Source: Ehrlichia chaffeensis str. Arkansas (GTDB lineage Bacteria > Pseudomonadota > Alphaproteobacteria > Rickettsiales > Anaplasmataceae). Taken from it: a stretch of DNA of 64,000 nucleotides. The stretch is from NCBI RefSeq assembly GCF_000013145.1, contig NC_007799.1, positions 558,001-622,000 on the forward strand, given 5' to 3'. Positions 1 to 9,486 of the stretch are shown here, one piece after another. How positions within the stretch are numbered: position 1 is the first letter of the stretch; every line of letters begins with the position of its first letter. Position numbers and translations under genes: made by a program. Below the pieces are notes generated by a model. The model was not told the origin of the DNA, did no database searches, and saw only the letters and a list, made by a program, of their open reading frames with translations.

Positions 1-782
1 TCTTTAAATTATCAGCAGCCCCATTTCATATGTGGGTTCCTGATGTTTATCAAGGTACTTCAACTGTTATGACAGCATTTTTTTCTATAGTTCCAAAAAG
101 TACGTTTGTATTTTTATTAATTAGAATATTAAATGAAGTATTGCCTAGTTTATCTAAAGACTGGCAACATATAGTGATTTGTGTATCAATATTATCTATA
201 TTTGTTTCAGCATTTGGAGCAATGAGACAAAATAATTTAAAAAGGTTATTTTCATATGCTGCTGTTGGGCATATGGGGTATATGTTAATTTCATTAGCAA
301 TGAATACTGTTGCTAGTAATATAGCTACAATAATGTATCTATTGTTATATATTGTTATGAATATAGGACTTTTTTCTATTTTAATACAATATCGTGATGA
401 TGATTGTAACCTATTAAATTTGAAAGGCTTACATAATAGGTCTCCGGTAATAGCATTTTGTATAGCTGTGATTATGCTATCTATGGCTGGAATACCACCT
501 CTAGCTGGATTTTATGCTAAGTATGATGTGTTGTTAAGTTTGGTAGAAAATGGTTTTATAAAGGTTGCAATAGCTTTTGTTATTGTAAGTGTTATTTCAT
601 GCTATTATTATCTACGAATTATTAAGGTAATGTATTTTGATTTTAGTGATACTTCCAATAATATATCATTAGCAGACAGGAATTTGTCTTTCATTCTGTT
701 GTTTACAGTGTTAATAAATTGTATATTTTTTGTATTTGTTGGTGATGTTAGGCGTTTAATAGGTTATTTTTTTACATTTTAA
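1..782 (+). CDS. nuoN: NADH-quinone oxidoreductase subunit N, 3' part
   Basis: This is the C-terminal part (about 259 codons) of a membrane subunit of respiratory complex I, a proton-pumping antiporter-like protein of the inner membrane. The frame is open from the window edge and begins inside the family hallmark [18 protein letters not shown], so the true start lies upstream. Several hydrophobic helices follow, including the typical stretch [14 protein letters not shown]. The TAA stop is at 780-782. It stands apart from the nuoE/nuoD genes at the other end of the window, in keeping with the scattered nuo clusters of Rickettsiales. dxr follows 68 bp downstream on the same strand. Confidence 0.95.
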   Translation, partial: FKLSAAPFHMWVPDVYQGTSTVMTAFFSIVPKSTFVFLLIRILNEVLPSLSKDWQHIVICVSILSIFVSAFGAMRQNNLKRLFSYAAVGHMGYMLISLAMNTVASNIATIMYLLLYIVMNIGLFSILIQYRDDDCNLLNLKGLHNRSPVIAFCIAVIMLSMAGIPPLAGFYAKYDVLLSLVENGFIKVAIAFVIVSVISCYYYLRIIKVMYFDFSDTSNNISLADRNLSFILLFTVLINCIFFVFVGDVRRLIGYFFTF

Positions 783-850
783 TTTTTTTAATGGATAATA
801 ATCTGAATATTCGATATATAATGTAATAAATTTATTGAATATTAAAGCAT

Positions 851-2011
851 GTGAAAACAGTTTCAATATTTGGCTCGACTGGTGCTATTGGTCAAATGAT
901 TATTGATATAATATTTGCTGACCTTGATAAGTATCAGGTAAAAGTATTAGTTGCAAAATCAAATGTTCAGTTATTAGCATTTCAGGCTAAGTTAATTAAT
1001 GCAGAAAGGGTTGTTATTGCTAATGTTGATTTATATCAGGAGTTAAAAGATTTATTAGTTGGTACTAATATTAAAGTTAGTGCAGGGGATTCCGGAATGG
1101 TTATGGCTACATCTTTAGATGTGGATTATGCAATGATGGCTATTGTAGGGATGGCAGCGCTTATACCGATGACTTATTTAATTAATTCTGGTATTAAAGT
1201 TATTGCATTAGCAAATAAAGAGAGCATAGTCTGTGGGGGTACACTATTGCTTAGTTTAGCAAAAGAAAAAAATGTTAATATTGTTCCTGTAGATTCAGAG
1301 CATAATGCTATATATCAAATACTTTCTAGTAGTAAAAAAAATTTAGAAAAAATTACCTTAACTGCATCTGGTGGTCCATTGTTATCAATGGATTATGATC
1401 AAATAAAAAATGTTACAGTTCAGGATACGGTTAAGCATCCTATTTGGAAAATGGGAAAAAAAATCTCTGTTGATAGTGCAACCATGATTAATAAGTCTCT
1501 TGAAATTATAGAAGCTTATTATTTTTTTTCAATAAAAGCTGAGAAGTTAGATATAATCATACATCCTGAGTCTATAATACATGCAATAGTATCTTATGTA
1601 GATGGCGCATCTATTGCTTTCATGTCTGTGCCAGATATGAAGATTCCAATTATGTATACATTGTCCTGGCCCGATAGGTCAGCTATTTTATGTAAAAAAC
1701 TAAATTTGGCATCATGTAATCAATTAACATTTATAAAGCCTGACGTTTATAAATTTCCTGGTATAAAGTTAGGGTTTGAAGTATTAAAAACGTCTAATGT
1801 TCATGCTAATAGCATTATTTTAAATGCTGCAAATGAAGTTGCTGTTGATGCTTTTTTAAATAAGAAGATAAGATTTCTTGATATTGTAAGTGTGGTATGT
1901 GAGACGTTAAACTTAGTCAATTATGGACGCATTAATTCTCTATCAAGTATTCTTGATTGTGATCTGGTAAGTAGAAGAGTAGCAAGTAGTGCTATTGATA
2001 AGTTATATTAA
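851..2011 (+). CDS. dxr: 1-deoxy-D-xylulose 5-phosphate reductoisomerase
   Basis: This cytosolic enzyme converts 1-deoxy-D-xylulose 5-phosphate to 2-C-methyl-D-erythritol 4-phosphate with NADPH, the first committed step of the MEP isoprenoid pathway. The N-terminus has the Rossmann motif GSTGAIGQ (about residues 8-15). The metal-binding D-S-E triad falls at about residues 148-150, and the substrate-site segments NKES and NKSLEIIEA are present. The length of 386 residues is normal. The start is GTG, fixed by the Rossmann motif only a few residues in; no strong ribosome binding site is visible. The pathway partner ispG lies about 2 kb downstream on the same strand. Confidence 0.96.
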
Positions 2012-2211
2012 TATATTAAATTATTTACTATATTGTGTAATTAGTGTATTATCCTTTCTACTTGATTGTTGGGTTAAATGTGTATTTTTCAGTTGTTATA
2101 GTTAGTATTGTTACTGCTTAATAGTATTTGATTTTTAAAAAATTGTTAACTAGTAAAATTCGATTTCTTTTAAATAGTTATATATTTGTTTTGATATTGT
2201 TAAATAATGCG

Positions 2212-2240
2212 TTTACTTAACATAGTGTATTTAGTATAAA
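2212..2240 (+). promoter_or_regulatory. candidate sigma-70 promoter of the repeat lipoprotein gene
   Basis: TTTACT at 2212-2217 (4 of 6 to the -35 consensus) and TATAAA at 2235-2240 (5 of 6 to the -10 consensus) are separated by exactly 17 bp. They sit about 40 bp before the ATG at 2279. In DNA this AT-rich such matches arise often by chance, so this is only a candidate. Confidence 0.3.
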
Positions 2241-2278
2241 TATATTAAAGCAAATAAACCATGTATTATAGGTGTTAG

Positions 2279-4030
2279 ATGTTTAGACGTAATATCTTGA
2301 ATGTACTGTTGGTATTGATTTTCTGTTTTGTTATTTCGTGTTCAAATAAGAGTAGATATCAGTTTAGTAAGAAATATTCTCCAGTTTATAATCCTGATGG
2401 TGAAGCTTTTGATAGTGATGTGGGGTTTTCTCGTGCTTACTCAATTTATAAAGAACGTAGAAATGCACTGGTTTCAGGTATTGATGAAAGCAGTAAGAAA
2501 GTTAGTGTAAGACGTAAAGTAAAGCCAAAAGTTCAAGTTAGAGATGTTGACTTGTTAAAGGAATATGGGGATCTTTTAAAAGAGGAAAACTGTGATTTAA
2601 TGGTAGATGGTAATGGCGTTAATTTAGTTGATGTTGCAGGTGCTAAGTTTATTGATCCTATAGAAAATGATGATGATGTTATAGATCACGATAATAGACA
2701 TGTTGATGTGAAAAGTTCAGTGGTCAAAACTAAAGATAAGAATAAGTTACAAGATGTTAAGGATAACAAACCTAGTGATGTTAAGCTTCCAGTAATTAAA
2801 GCTGAAGATAAAAATAAGTTACAAGATGTTAAGGATAACAAACCTAGTGATGTTAAGCTTCCGGTAATTAAAGCTGAAGATAAGAGTAAGCTGCGAGATG
2901 TTAAGGATAACAAATCTACTGATGTTAAGCTTCCGGTAGTTAAAGCTGAAGATAAGAATAAGTTACAAGATGTTAAGGATAATAAACCTAGTGATGTTAA
3001 GCTTCCAGTAATTAAAGCTGAAGATAAGAGTAAGCTGCGAGATGTTAAGGATAACAAATCTACTGATGTTAAGCTTCCGGTAGTTAAAGCTGAAGATAAG
3101 AATAAGTTACAAGATGTTAAGGATAATAAACCTAGTGATGTTAAGCTTCCGGTAGTTAAAGCTGAAGATAAGAATAAGTTACAAGATGTTAAGGATAATA
3201 AACCTAGTGATGTTAAGCTTCCAGTAATTAAAGCTGAAGATAAGAATAAGTTACAAGATGTTAAGGATAACAAACCTAGTGATGTTAAGCTTCCAGTAGT
3301 TAAAGCTGAAGATAAGAGTAAGCTGCGAGATGTTAAAGATAACAAACCTAGTGATGTTAAGCTTCCGGTAATTAAAGCTGAAGATAAGAGTAAGCTACAA
3401 GATGTTAAAGATAACAAACCTAGTGATGTTAAGCTTCCGGTAATTAAAGCTGAAGATAAGAGTAAGCTGCGAGATGTTAAAGATAACAAACCTAGTGATG
3501 TTAAGCTTCCAGTAGTTGAGAATATGATTATTGATACATCTAAGTTAAATGATGATGGTGATCATAAGGCTGACAAGAAAGAAAAAGGGTTACGTTCATT
3601 ATTAAAATTTACAAAAATAGAAAATGATAGTAAGGGTTCTGATAATAATGTCGCAGGTAATATTGCTAATGATAGTGAGGAGCCTACGTTCTCTCAACCT
3701 AAAAGTGATGTAGAATCTCCTAAACAAGTATCTGAGAGTGATGAACAAAAAAATAGTCATAAAGCTGTACACTTTCTATCATTCTTAAACGAGCCAAGTG
3801 AAGATCAAAATGATACGACAGAAGAACTACAAAATACAGAAGATAAAAAAGATAATTTACTAGAAGAGAATGTTAAAATATCTGAAAAGGATGATCAACA
3901 AGTAGTAATATCTATAGAAGAGGAAAATCAGATGTTATTACAAAGTATTAAGAAGATGAAAGAATATGATGAAGATTATAGTATTACGTATTATTATGAT
4001 GATGATGGTATGGCGTACTATGAAGACTAG
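2279..4030 (+). CDS. tandem-repeat lipoprotein, Ehrlichia-specific
   Basis: A 583-residue protein with a lipoprotein signal peptide: a basic MFRRN start, a hydrophobic core and a lipobox-like VISC ending at about Cys21, so the mature protein is probably lipid-anchored. The middle (about residues 150-413) is eleven 24-residue repeats rich in Lys and Asp, of the form KAEDK...DVKDNK..DVKLPV. The flanks are acidic and hydrophilic, and the C-terminus is rich in Tyr and Asp. No enzymatic domain is recognisable. Tandem-repeat proteins of Ehrlichia are often immunodominant surface or secreted proteins; that role is inferred here from repeat structure and lipobox only. The reverse strand is also open across the repeats, a side effect of their composition. 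Confidence 0.85.
   Translation: MFRRNILNVLLVLIFCFVISCSNKSRYQFSKKYSPVYNPDGEAFDSDVGFSRAYSIYKERRNALVSGIDESSKKVSVRRKVKPKVQVRDVDLLKEYGDLLKEENCDLMVDGNGVNLVDVAGAKFIDPIENDDDVIDHDNRHVDVKSSVVKTKDKNKLQDVKDNKPSDVKLPVIKAEDKNKLQDVKDNKPSDVKLPVIKAEDKSKLRDVKDNKSTDVKLPVVKAEDKNKLQDVKDNKPSDVKLPVIKAEDKSKLRDVKDNKSTDVKLPVVKAEDKNKLQDVKDNKPSDVKLPVVKAEDKNKLQDVKDNKPSDVKLPVIKAEDKNKLQDVKDNKPSDVKLPVVKAEDKSKLRDVKDNKPSDVKLPVIKAEDKSKLQDVKDNKPSDVKLPVIKAEDKSKLRDVKDNKPSDVKLPVVENMIIDTSKLNDDGDHKADKKEKGLRSLLKFTKIENDSKGSDNNVAGNIANDSEEPTFSQPKSDVESPKQVSESDEQKNSHKAVHFLSFLNEPSEDQNDTTEELQNTEDKKDNLLEENVKISEKDDQQVVISIEEENQMLLQSIKKMKEYDEDYSITYYYDDDGMAYYED
2726..3517 (+). repeat. eleven tandem 72-bp coding repeats
   Basis: Eleven exact-length 72-bp units (24 codons) lie in frame inside the lipoprotein gene, each with an AAGCTT hexamer. 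Three positions vary between units: N-K-L-Q versus S-K-L-R or S-K-L-Q, P-S versus S-T, and a final V-I versus V-V. Units 2-3 and 4-5 are the same pair at the protein level (N-type then S-T type), which indicates a higher-order 144-bp duplication. The first unit begins KTKDK instead of KAEDK. Confidence 0.95.
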
Positions 4031-4102
4031 AATACATTTTTAGGTAGATTTGTTAGGGTTAACTGTATATAATTTTGCTTTGATACAAGGTTATGTTTTT
4101 GT

Positions 4103-5374
4103 ATGCAATGTGAGATTGTAGATAGAATTTTAAATGAAGATGGGTTGTTTAATTGTATTGCAAATAAAAATAAAATAACCTATGAAGTGAAAGTTGGTGA
4201 TGTAGTAATTGGTGGCAACAATCCTGTAGTAGTGCAGTCAATGGCGTTAGGCGGATCTGGAGATGTGTATAAAGATGCACATGAGGTTTTAGAGTTAGCG
4301 CAAGCTGGATCTGAATTGGTAAGAGTTGCAGTTAATTCAGAACAAGCTATGAAAAATGTTCCGTATATAAGAGATGTATTGGTAGATCATGGCTTTAGTG
4401 CTAAGATGATAATAGGATGTGGACAATATGAAATTGCTAGATTGGTAAATGAGTATCCTGATTGTGCAGCTGCTTTAGGAAAAATACGTATTAATCCAGG
4501 AAATGTTGGTTTTGGAAATAAACGGGATAAGAATTTTGAAGATATTGTTGAGTTTGCAATAAAACATGATATCCCTATCAGAATAGGTGTAAATTGGGGG
4601 AGTTTAGATAAGTATTTAGCTTCAAAATTAATGAATGATAATGCATTACTTATCAACCCTAAGCCAGATTATATAGTTTTGCAGAAAGCATTGGTAATTT
4701 CTGCTATAACAAGTGCTAAACGTGCAGAAGAAATTGGCTTATCTAAAAATAAGATAGTTATATCTTGTAAAACAAGTAAAATACAAGATTTAATACCTGT
4801 TTATACAGTATTGTCAAATGTATGTAATTATCCATTACATTTAGGGTTGACAGAAGCAGGGTCTGGTACAAAAGGAATGGTTAGCAGTGCTGCAGGAATA
4901 TCTTACTTATTGTTAAATGGTATAGGAGATACTATACGTGTTTCCTTAACTCAACAACCTGGTGAAGCAAGAAGTATTGAAGTCAAGTTATGTCAAGAAA
5001 TTTTGCAAAGTATAGGTTTAAGAAATTTTTCTGCGCAGGTAACTTCATGTCCAGGTTGTAATAGAACTAATCCTAAGTATTTTCACCAATTAGCTAAAGA
5101 TATTAATGATTATATAAAGCAACGTATGCCTGTGTGGAGAAATGATAATCCCGGATCTGAAAATATGACTGTAGCAGTAATGGGTTGTATAGTCAATGGT
5201 CCAGGTGAAAGTAAACACGCAAATTTAGGTATTAGTCTTCCTGGCTATGGTGAGAGGCCTGTAGCTGCAGTGTATCAGAATGGAGAGAAGTTGTGTACTT
5301 TAGAAGGCGGTAATATCTTTGAACAATTTGTATCAATTATCGAAAATTATGTTAATGTTTATTACAAACAATAG
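4103..5374 (+). CDS. ispG: 4-hydroxy-3-methylbut-2-en-1-yl diphosphate synthase (flavodoxin)
   Basis: An iron-sulfur enzyme of the MEP pathway that reductively converts methylerythritol cyclodiphosphate to HMBPP in the cytosol. The protein has 423 residues, a normal bacterial length. The N-terminal TIM-barrel segment contains [12 protein letters not shown]-like sequence. The C-terminal [4Fe-4S] ligands are visible as CPGC (about Cys316 and Cys319) and [10 protein letters not shown] (about Cys362). It sits on the same strand as dxr, separated from it by the repeat lipoprotein gene, and is followed 21 bp later by tatC. Confidence 0.96.
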   Translation: MQCEIVDRILNEDGLFNCIANKNKITYEVKVGDVVIGGNNPVVVQSMALGGSGDVYKDAHEVLELAQAGSELVRVAVNSEQAMKNVPYIRDVLVDHGFSAKMIIGCGQYEIARLVNEYPDCAAALGKIRINPGNVGFGNKRDKNFEDIVEFAIKHDIPIRIGVNWGSLDKYLASKLMNDNALLINPKPDYIVLQKALVISAITSAKRAEEIGLSKNKIVISCKTSKIQDLIPVYTVLSNVCNYPLHLGLTEAGSGTKGMVSSAAGISYLLLNGIGDTIRVSLTQQPGEARSIEVKLCQEILQSIGLRNFSAQVTSCPGCNRTNPKYFHQLAKDINDYIKQRMPVWRNDNPGSENMTVAVMGCIVNGPGESKHANLGISLPGYGERPVAAVYQNGEKLCTLEGGNIFEQFVSIIENYVNVYYKQ

Positions 5375-5395
5375 TAAAAAAGGTAATCTATAATT

Positions 5396-6145
5396 ATGGA
5401 ATCTACAACTGGCGAAATGTTATTTTTTAAGCATTTTGAAGAATTGAGATATAGAGTATTTTTTTGTTTTGCATTTTTTTGTATCATGTTTGGTGTATGT
5501 TACTTCTTTTCTGAAAGAATATATAACTTTTTATTAATTCCTTTAATAGATCTAGAAGGTGCTAATTCTGAATTTTCCCTAATATATACTGATTTAACAG
5601 AGGCATTTTTTGTATATTTAAAAGTTGCTACTATGGCTGCTTTATTGGGTTCTTTTCCTGTTTTTGCATGGCAATTTTATATGTTTTTAGCTCCAGGGTT
5701 ATATAAAAAGGAAAAGTTGATATTATTACCGTATTTGATAGCGACACCAGTGCTTTTTATTCTTGGAGCTGCAATGGTGTATTATTATATATTTCCTTTA
5801 GCTTGGAGATTTTTTATTGCATTTGAAAATAGAGATGCTTCAATGGGCGTACCAATAGAATTCATGCCATCAGTAAGTGAATATTTAGATTTAGTATTGC
5901 AGCTAATGTTTGCATTTGGAGTAGCATTTCAAATTCCTATATTTTTAACATTAATGTCTAGGATTGGTATAGTATCTGCAAAAGGTTTGTCACGAAAGCG
6001 AAGAGTAGCAATTGTAGTTATTTTTATTCTTGCTGCTATACTGACACCACCTGATGTGTTAAGCCAAATAGGATTAGCAATACCTATGTTATTATTGTAT
6101 GAAGCATCAATACTAGCTTGTAAATATATTGAACGTTCTAAATGA
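5396..6145 (+). CDS. tatC: Sec-independent protein translocase subunit TatC
   Basis: The core receptor subunit of the twin-arginine translocon in the inner membrane, which recognises folded substrates bearing RR signal peptides. The 249-residue protein has about six hydrophobic helices and the family segments HFEELRYR near the N-terminus, FPVFAWQFYMFLAPGLY in the middle and LTPPDVLSQ near the last helix. The ATG at 5396 is preceded by AAAAAGGTAATC, a plausible ribosome binding site. It lies 21 bp after ispG, so the two are probably co-transcribed. No tatA or tatB is present in the window. Confidence 0.95.
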   Translation: MESTTGEMLFFKHFEELRYRVFFCFAFFCIMFGVCYFFSERIYNFLLIPLIDLEGANSEFSLIYTDLTEAFFVYLKVATMAALLGSFPVFAWQFYMFLAPGLYKKEKLILLPYLIATPVLFILGAAMVYYYIFPLAWRFFIAFENRDASMGVPIEFMPSVSEYLDLVLQLMFAFGVAFQIPIFLTLMSRIGIVSAKGLSRKRRVAIVVIFILAAILTPPDVLSQIGLAIPMLLLYEASILACKYIERSK

Positions 6146-6221
6146 TGTTTTGTTACTTGTAGAAATGTTTTTTATGTGTCATGGTATTGTATAATATATT
6201 AATTATAGTAAGTATAAAGTA

Positions 6222-9200
6222 ATGAGAAAGATTGCTGAGATATTCTTACAAAGGAATAGAGTATCGATATTTCTGTTGATGGTTATATTGATATTTGGTT
6301 GTTATTCTTATTTTTATATTCCCAAAGAAAAGAATCCTGAAATTAAAAAACCTATTTTATCTATTCATACTACATTGCAAGGGATGTCATCTGAAGATGT
6401 AGAGAAATTTTTAGTGTATCCTATTGAACAAGAGATAAAATCTGTGAAGGGTATTAGTAGAATTACTTCGATGGCTAAAAACGGCTATGCAAATGTAATA
6501 TTAGAATTTAGTGCAGGATTTAACCATAGAGAAGCTTTAGAAAATGTAAGATCAAAAGTGGATGTGATACGTGCTAAATTGCCTCAAGAAGCAACCTTTC
6601 CTATAATAAATGAAGAGAATTTTAGCTTATTTCCAGTGTTAAGTATAGCTTTAGTTAGTGATTTACCTAACAGGACATTGTTTAAAGTTGCAAGTGATTT
6701 GCAATCTAGATTGGAAAGTTTACCTAATATAGAAAGTGTTAAGATTATTGGAAATAGTAAAGATATTATTGAGATAAATATTTCTCCTGGTGTTATTAAT
6801 AGCTATAACTTGCAAATGCAAGATGTGATAATGGCTGTATTGAATAATAATCAGTTTCTGAATATTGGAAATTTGGACTCTACAGTTGGTAAATATACAC
6901 TGCATTTGTCAGGTATTTTAAAGAATATAGAGGACATTATGAATATACCAGTAAAAACTGATGGTTATTCTGTTGTAACTGTAGGTGATATTGCTACTAT
7001 AAAGCCAATTTATCAAGATAATAAGGAATTTGTTCGAGTAAATAATCAGCCATGTTTAGTTCTAGAAATATCAAAGCAAACTGGTAAGAATATTATTGAG
7101 ACTATCTCTCAAGTAAAAGAACTTATGAATAATCTCAAAAATATATTGCCAAACAATTTATCAGTTATTTATCTTCAAGATGAATCGGAAGAGATATCGA
7201 ATGTTTTAAATGAATTACAGAATTCTATTTTAATTTCAGTTTTATTAGTTGTGATAATTATGATGGTATTTATGGGAACTAAGACTGCATTGTTAGTTGC
7301 CGTATCAATACCTGGGTCTTTCTTGTTTGGTATTATCATTATGTATTTATTAGGGTATACCTTAAATATAGTAATTTTATTTTCTTTGATTATGGCTGTT
7401 GGAATGCTTGTTGATGATGCCATAGTTGTTACTGAGTATGCAGATAGAAAAATGATAGGTGGTTTGAATAAAATGGAAGCTTTTAAGCAAGCTGCACATG
7501 ATATGTTTTGGCCAGTTGCATCGGCTACTTTAACAAAATTAGTAGTATATATTCCATTGTTGTTTTGGCCTGGCACTACTGGGGAATTTATGAAGTATAT
7601 TCCTATTGCATTAATCACAACTTTAAGTGGTTCGTGGATTATGGCTTTGATTTTTATTCCAGTTTTAGGATCTCTTATTGGAATGCCATCAGTGACTGAT
7701 AAAAAAAGTGTAGCAGAAATTATAGCGATAAATACTGGTGATTTTGTACATTTGGGTAGATTTACCAGAGGTTATAGTAGAATTTTAAATAATGTACTTA
7801 ATCATCCTAAAAAATTTGTTTGTGTAATAGTTAGCATATTGTTTTTCTCTACGTTTGGATATTTTATGGTTGGTCCGGGTGTAGAGTTTTTTCCAAATAT
7901 TGAATCAGAAAGAATGCTTATCACTATAAGATCAAATAATAATTTATCTGTCCATGAAAGGAATGACATATTGCGAGAAGTTGAACAACGGATTTCTGAT
8001 ATAGGTGGGATAAAATTTTTTTATGTAAAAGCTGGTCTGTTTGAGTATTCATTGGATGTCGATAATGTTATTGGAAAAATTCAGGTGGAATTAAAAAAAT
8101 GCTCTATTTGTAGGAAGTCTGACAAAATATTAAATGAGATAAGAAATAAGCTACAAGATGTGAAAGGTGTTATTATAAATATTGTGGAAGAAAGAATGAA
8201 ACCAGTCACTGGTAAGCCAATACGTATTGATATTAGTTCACGTAATGTAAATAAGATTAATGATACAACGGATAAGATAATATCTATTATGAATAATTCT
8301 TTAGGATTTGAAAATGTTACAGACAATAGATCATCTTTAGAAATAGAGTGGAAAATTGATATTGATAAAAACAAGGCAATGAGATCTGGGGTTGATATTT
8401 CTATACTTAGCAAATTTATAAAAATGATAGCTGGAGGAGTATTATTAAATAGGTATCACCCAGATAATATTAATGATGAAGTAGATATTATTCTCAGATT
8501 TCCTAAGGAATATCGTAATTTAAATACGTTGAGTAATCTGTTTGTTAATACTTTACATGGATATACTGCTGTTAGTGATTTTATTATTCATAAAGCTCAA
8601 CGTAAAGAAGGTGGAATAAATCATATTAATGGTATAAGAACAGTAAGTATTATGGCTGATTTATCTCAAGGGTATTTATTAGAAAAGATGATCAATTTTT
8701 TAAATCAAAAATTTAAAGAGGAATTAGATTCAGAGGTATTGGTTGAAATAAAAGGAGAAATAAAAGATCAAGAAGAATCACAAAAATTTTTAATTAAAGC
8801 ATTTGTTATAATAGTAGTACTTATTATGTTGGTTCTAATTACTGAGTTTAACAGTATTTATAATACATTAATTATTATGACAGCTATTTTTCTATCAACT
8901 ACTTGTATATTTTTTGGATTTTTTATCACAAGTCATGTTTTTTCTGTAGTTATGGGAGGAGTAGGTATTATTGTATTGGCTGGTGTAATAGTAAATAATA
9001 ATATTCTGCTTCTTGATGCCTTTTATATTAATATGAATACTATATGTAATAAAAAAGAAGCTATAGTAAGAGCAGCTTTATCTAGAGTTAGGCCAATATT
9101 ATTGACAGTTGTTACTGGGATTATTGGATTGGTTCCTATGATGTTACGTGTAAGTTTTGATTTTATTAATCGGCAAGTTATTTATAATTCACCGTCAAGC

Positions 9201-9320
9201 CAGCTTTGGTTTGAATTATCTTATACTATAGCTATTGGTTTATGTTTAGCTACTGTGATTACTTTATTTTTTACTCCTGCGTTGCTTATGATAGGGAAAT
9301 ATAATAAAATTAACAAATGA
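6222..9320 (+). CDS. RND-family efflux transporter permease (AcrB/HAE1 type)
   Basis: A 1032-residue inner-membrane proton-driven pump of the resistance-nodulation-division superfamily. The topology is classical: one helix near residue 15, a large periplasmic loop, a cluster of helices, a second loop and a second cluster. The proton-relay aspartate pair is conserved in GMLVDDA (about Asp398-Asp399). Family segments such as GMSSEDVEKF-like and VGVGIIVLAGVIVNNNILLLD-like sequence are present. No adjacent membrane-fusion protein or outer-membrane channel gene is seen, so the partner must be encoded elsewhere. Substrate cannot be told from sequence. Confidence 0.92.
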   Translation: MRKIAEIFLQRNRVSIFLLMVILIFGCYSYFYIPKEKNPEIKKPILSIHTTLQGMSSEDVEKFLVYPIEQEIKSVKGISRITSMAKNGYANVILEFSAGFNHREALENVRSKVDVIRAKLPQEATFPIINEENFSLFPVLSIALVSDLPNRTLFKVASDLQSRLESLPNIESVKIIGNSKDIIEINISPGVINSYNLQMQDVIMAVLNNNQFLNIGNLDSTVGKYTLHLSGILKNIEDIMNIPVKTDGYSVVTVGDIATIKPIYQDNKEFVRVNNQPCLVLEISKQTGKNIIETISQVKELMNNLKNILPNNLSVIYLQDESEEISNVLNELQNSILISVLLVVIIMMVFMGTKTALLVAVSIPGSFLFGIIIMYLLGYTLNIVILFSLIMAVGMLVDDAIVVTEYADRKMIGGLNKMEAFKQAAHDMFWPVASATLTKLVVYIPLLFWPGTTGEFMKYIPIALITTLSGSWIMALIFIPVLGSLIGMPSVTDKKSVAEIIAINTGDFVHLGRFTRGYSRILNNVLNHPKKFVCVIVSILFFSTFGYFMVGPGVEFFPNIESERMLITIRSNNNLSVHERNDILREVEQRISDIGGIKFFYVKAGLFEYSLDVDNVIGKIQVELKKCSICRKSDKILNEIRNKLQDVKGVIINIVEERMKPVTGKPIRIDISSRNVNKINDTTDKIISIMNNSLGFENVTDNRSSLEIEWKIDIDKNKAMRSGVDISILSKFIKMIAGGVLLNRYHPDNINDEVDIILRFPKEYRNLNTLSNLFVNTLHGYTAVSDFIIHKAQRKEGGINHINGIRTVSIMADLSQGYLLEKMINFLNQKFKEELDSEVLVEIKGEIKDQEESQKFLIKAFVIIVVLIMLVLITEFNSIYNTLIIMTAIFLSTTCIFFGFFITSHVFSVVMGGVGIIVLAGVIVNNNILLLDAFYINMNTICNKKEAIVRAALSRVRPILLTVVTGIIGLVPMMLRVSFDFINRQVIYNSPSSQLWFELSYTIAIGLCLATVITLFFTPALLMIGKYNKINK

Positions 9321-9486
9321 ACTTACGAGGTGTATAGTAAGTTTAGTGTAAGGAGAAATTACTTGACTTGAATAGTAGTTATAATATAAACTCCTACCGC
9401 GGTTTTATCTGAATATGTGTCATTTTTAAATAATCAGGTGCACTAAATCTTAGTTTTTTGTACATAGGTTTTTACTAAGGGTTTTT

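Noticed and set aside
2686-3489. A long minus-strand open frame (267 codons) across the lipoprotein repeats, rich in Leu and Ser
   Set aside because: It is the mirror of the 72-bp repeat array and exists only because the repeat unit lacks stops on that strand. It has no start context and no non-repeat sequence.
9363-9385. TTGACT and TATAAT before nusA as a promoter
   Set aside because: The boxes are only 11 bp apart, too close for a sigma-70 promoter.
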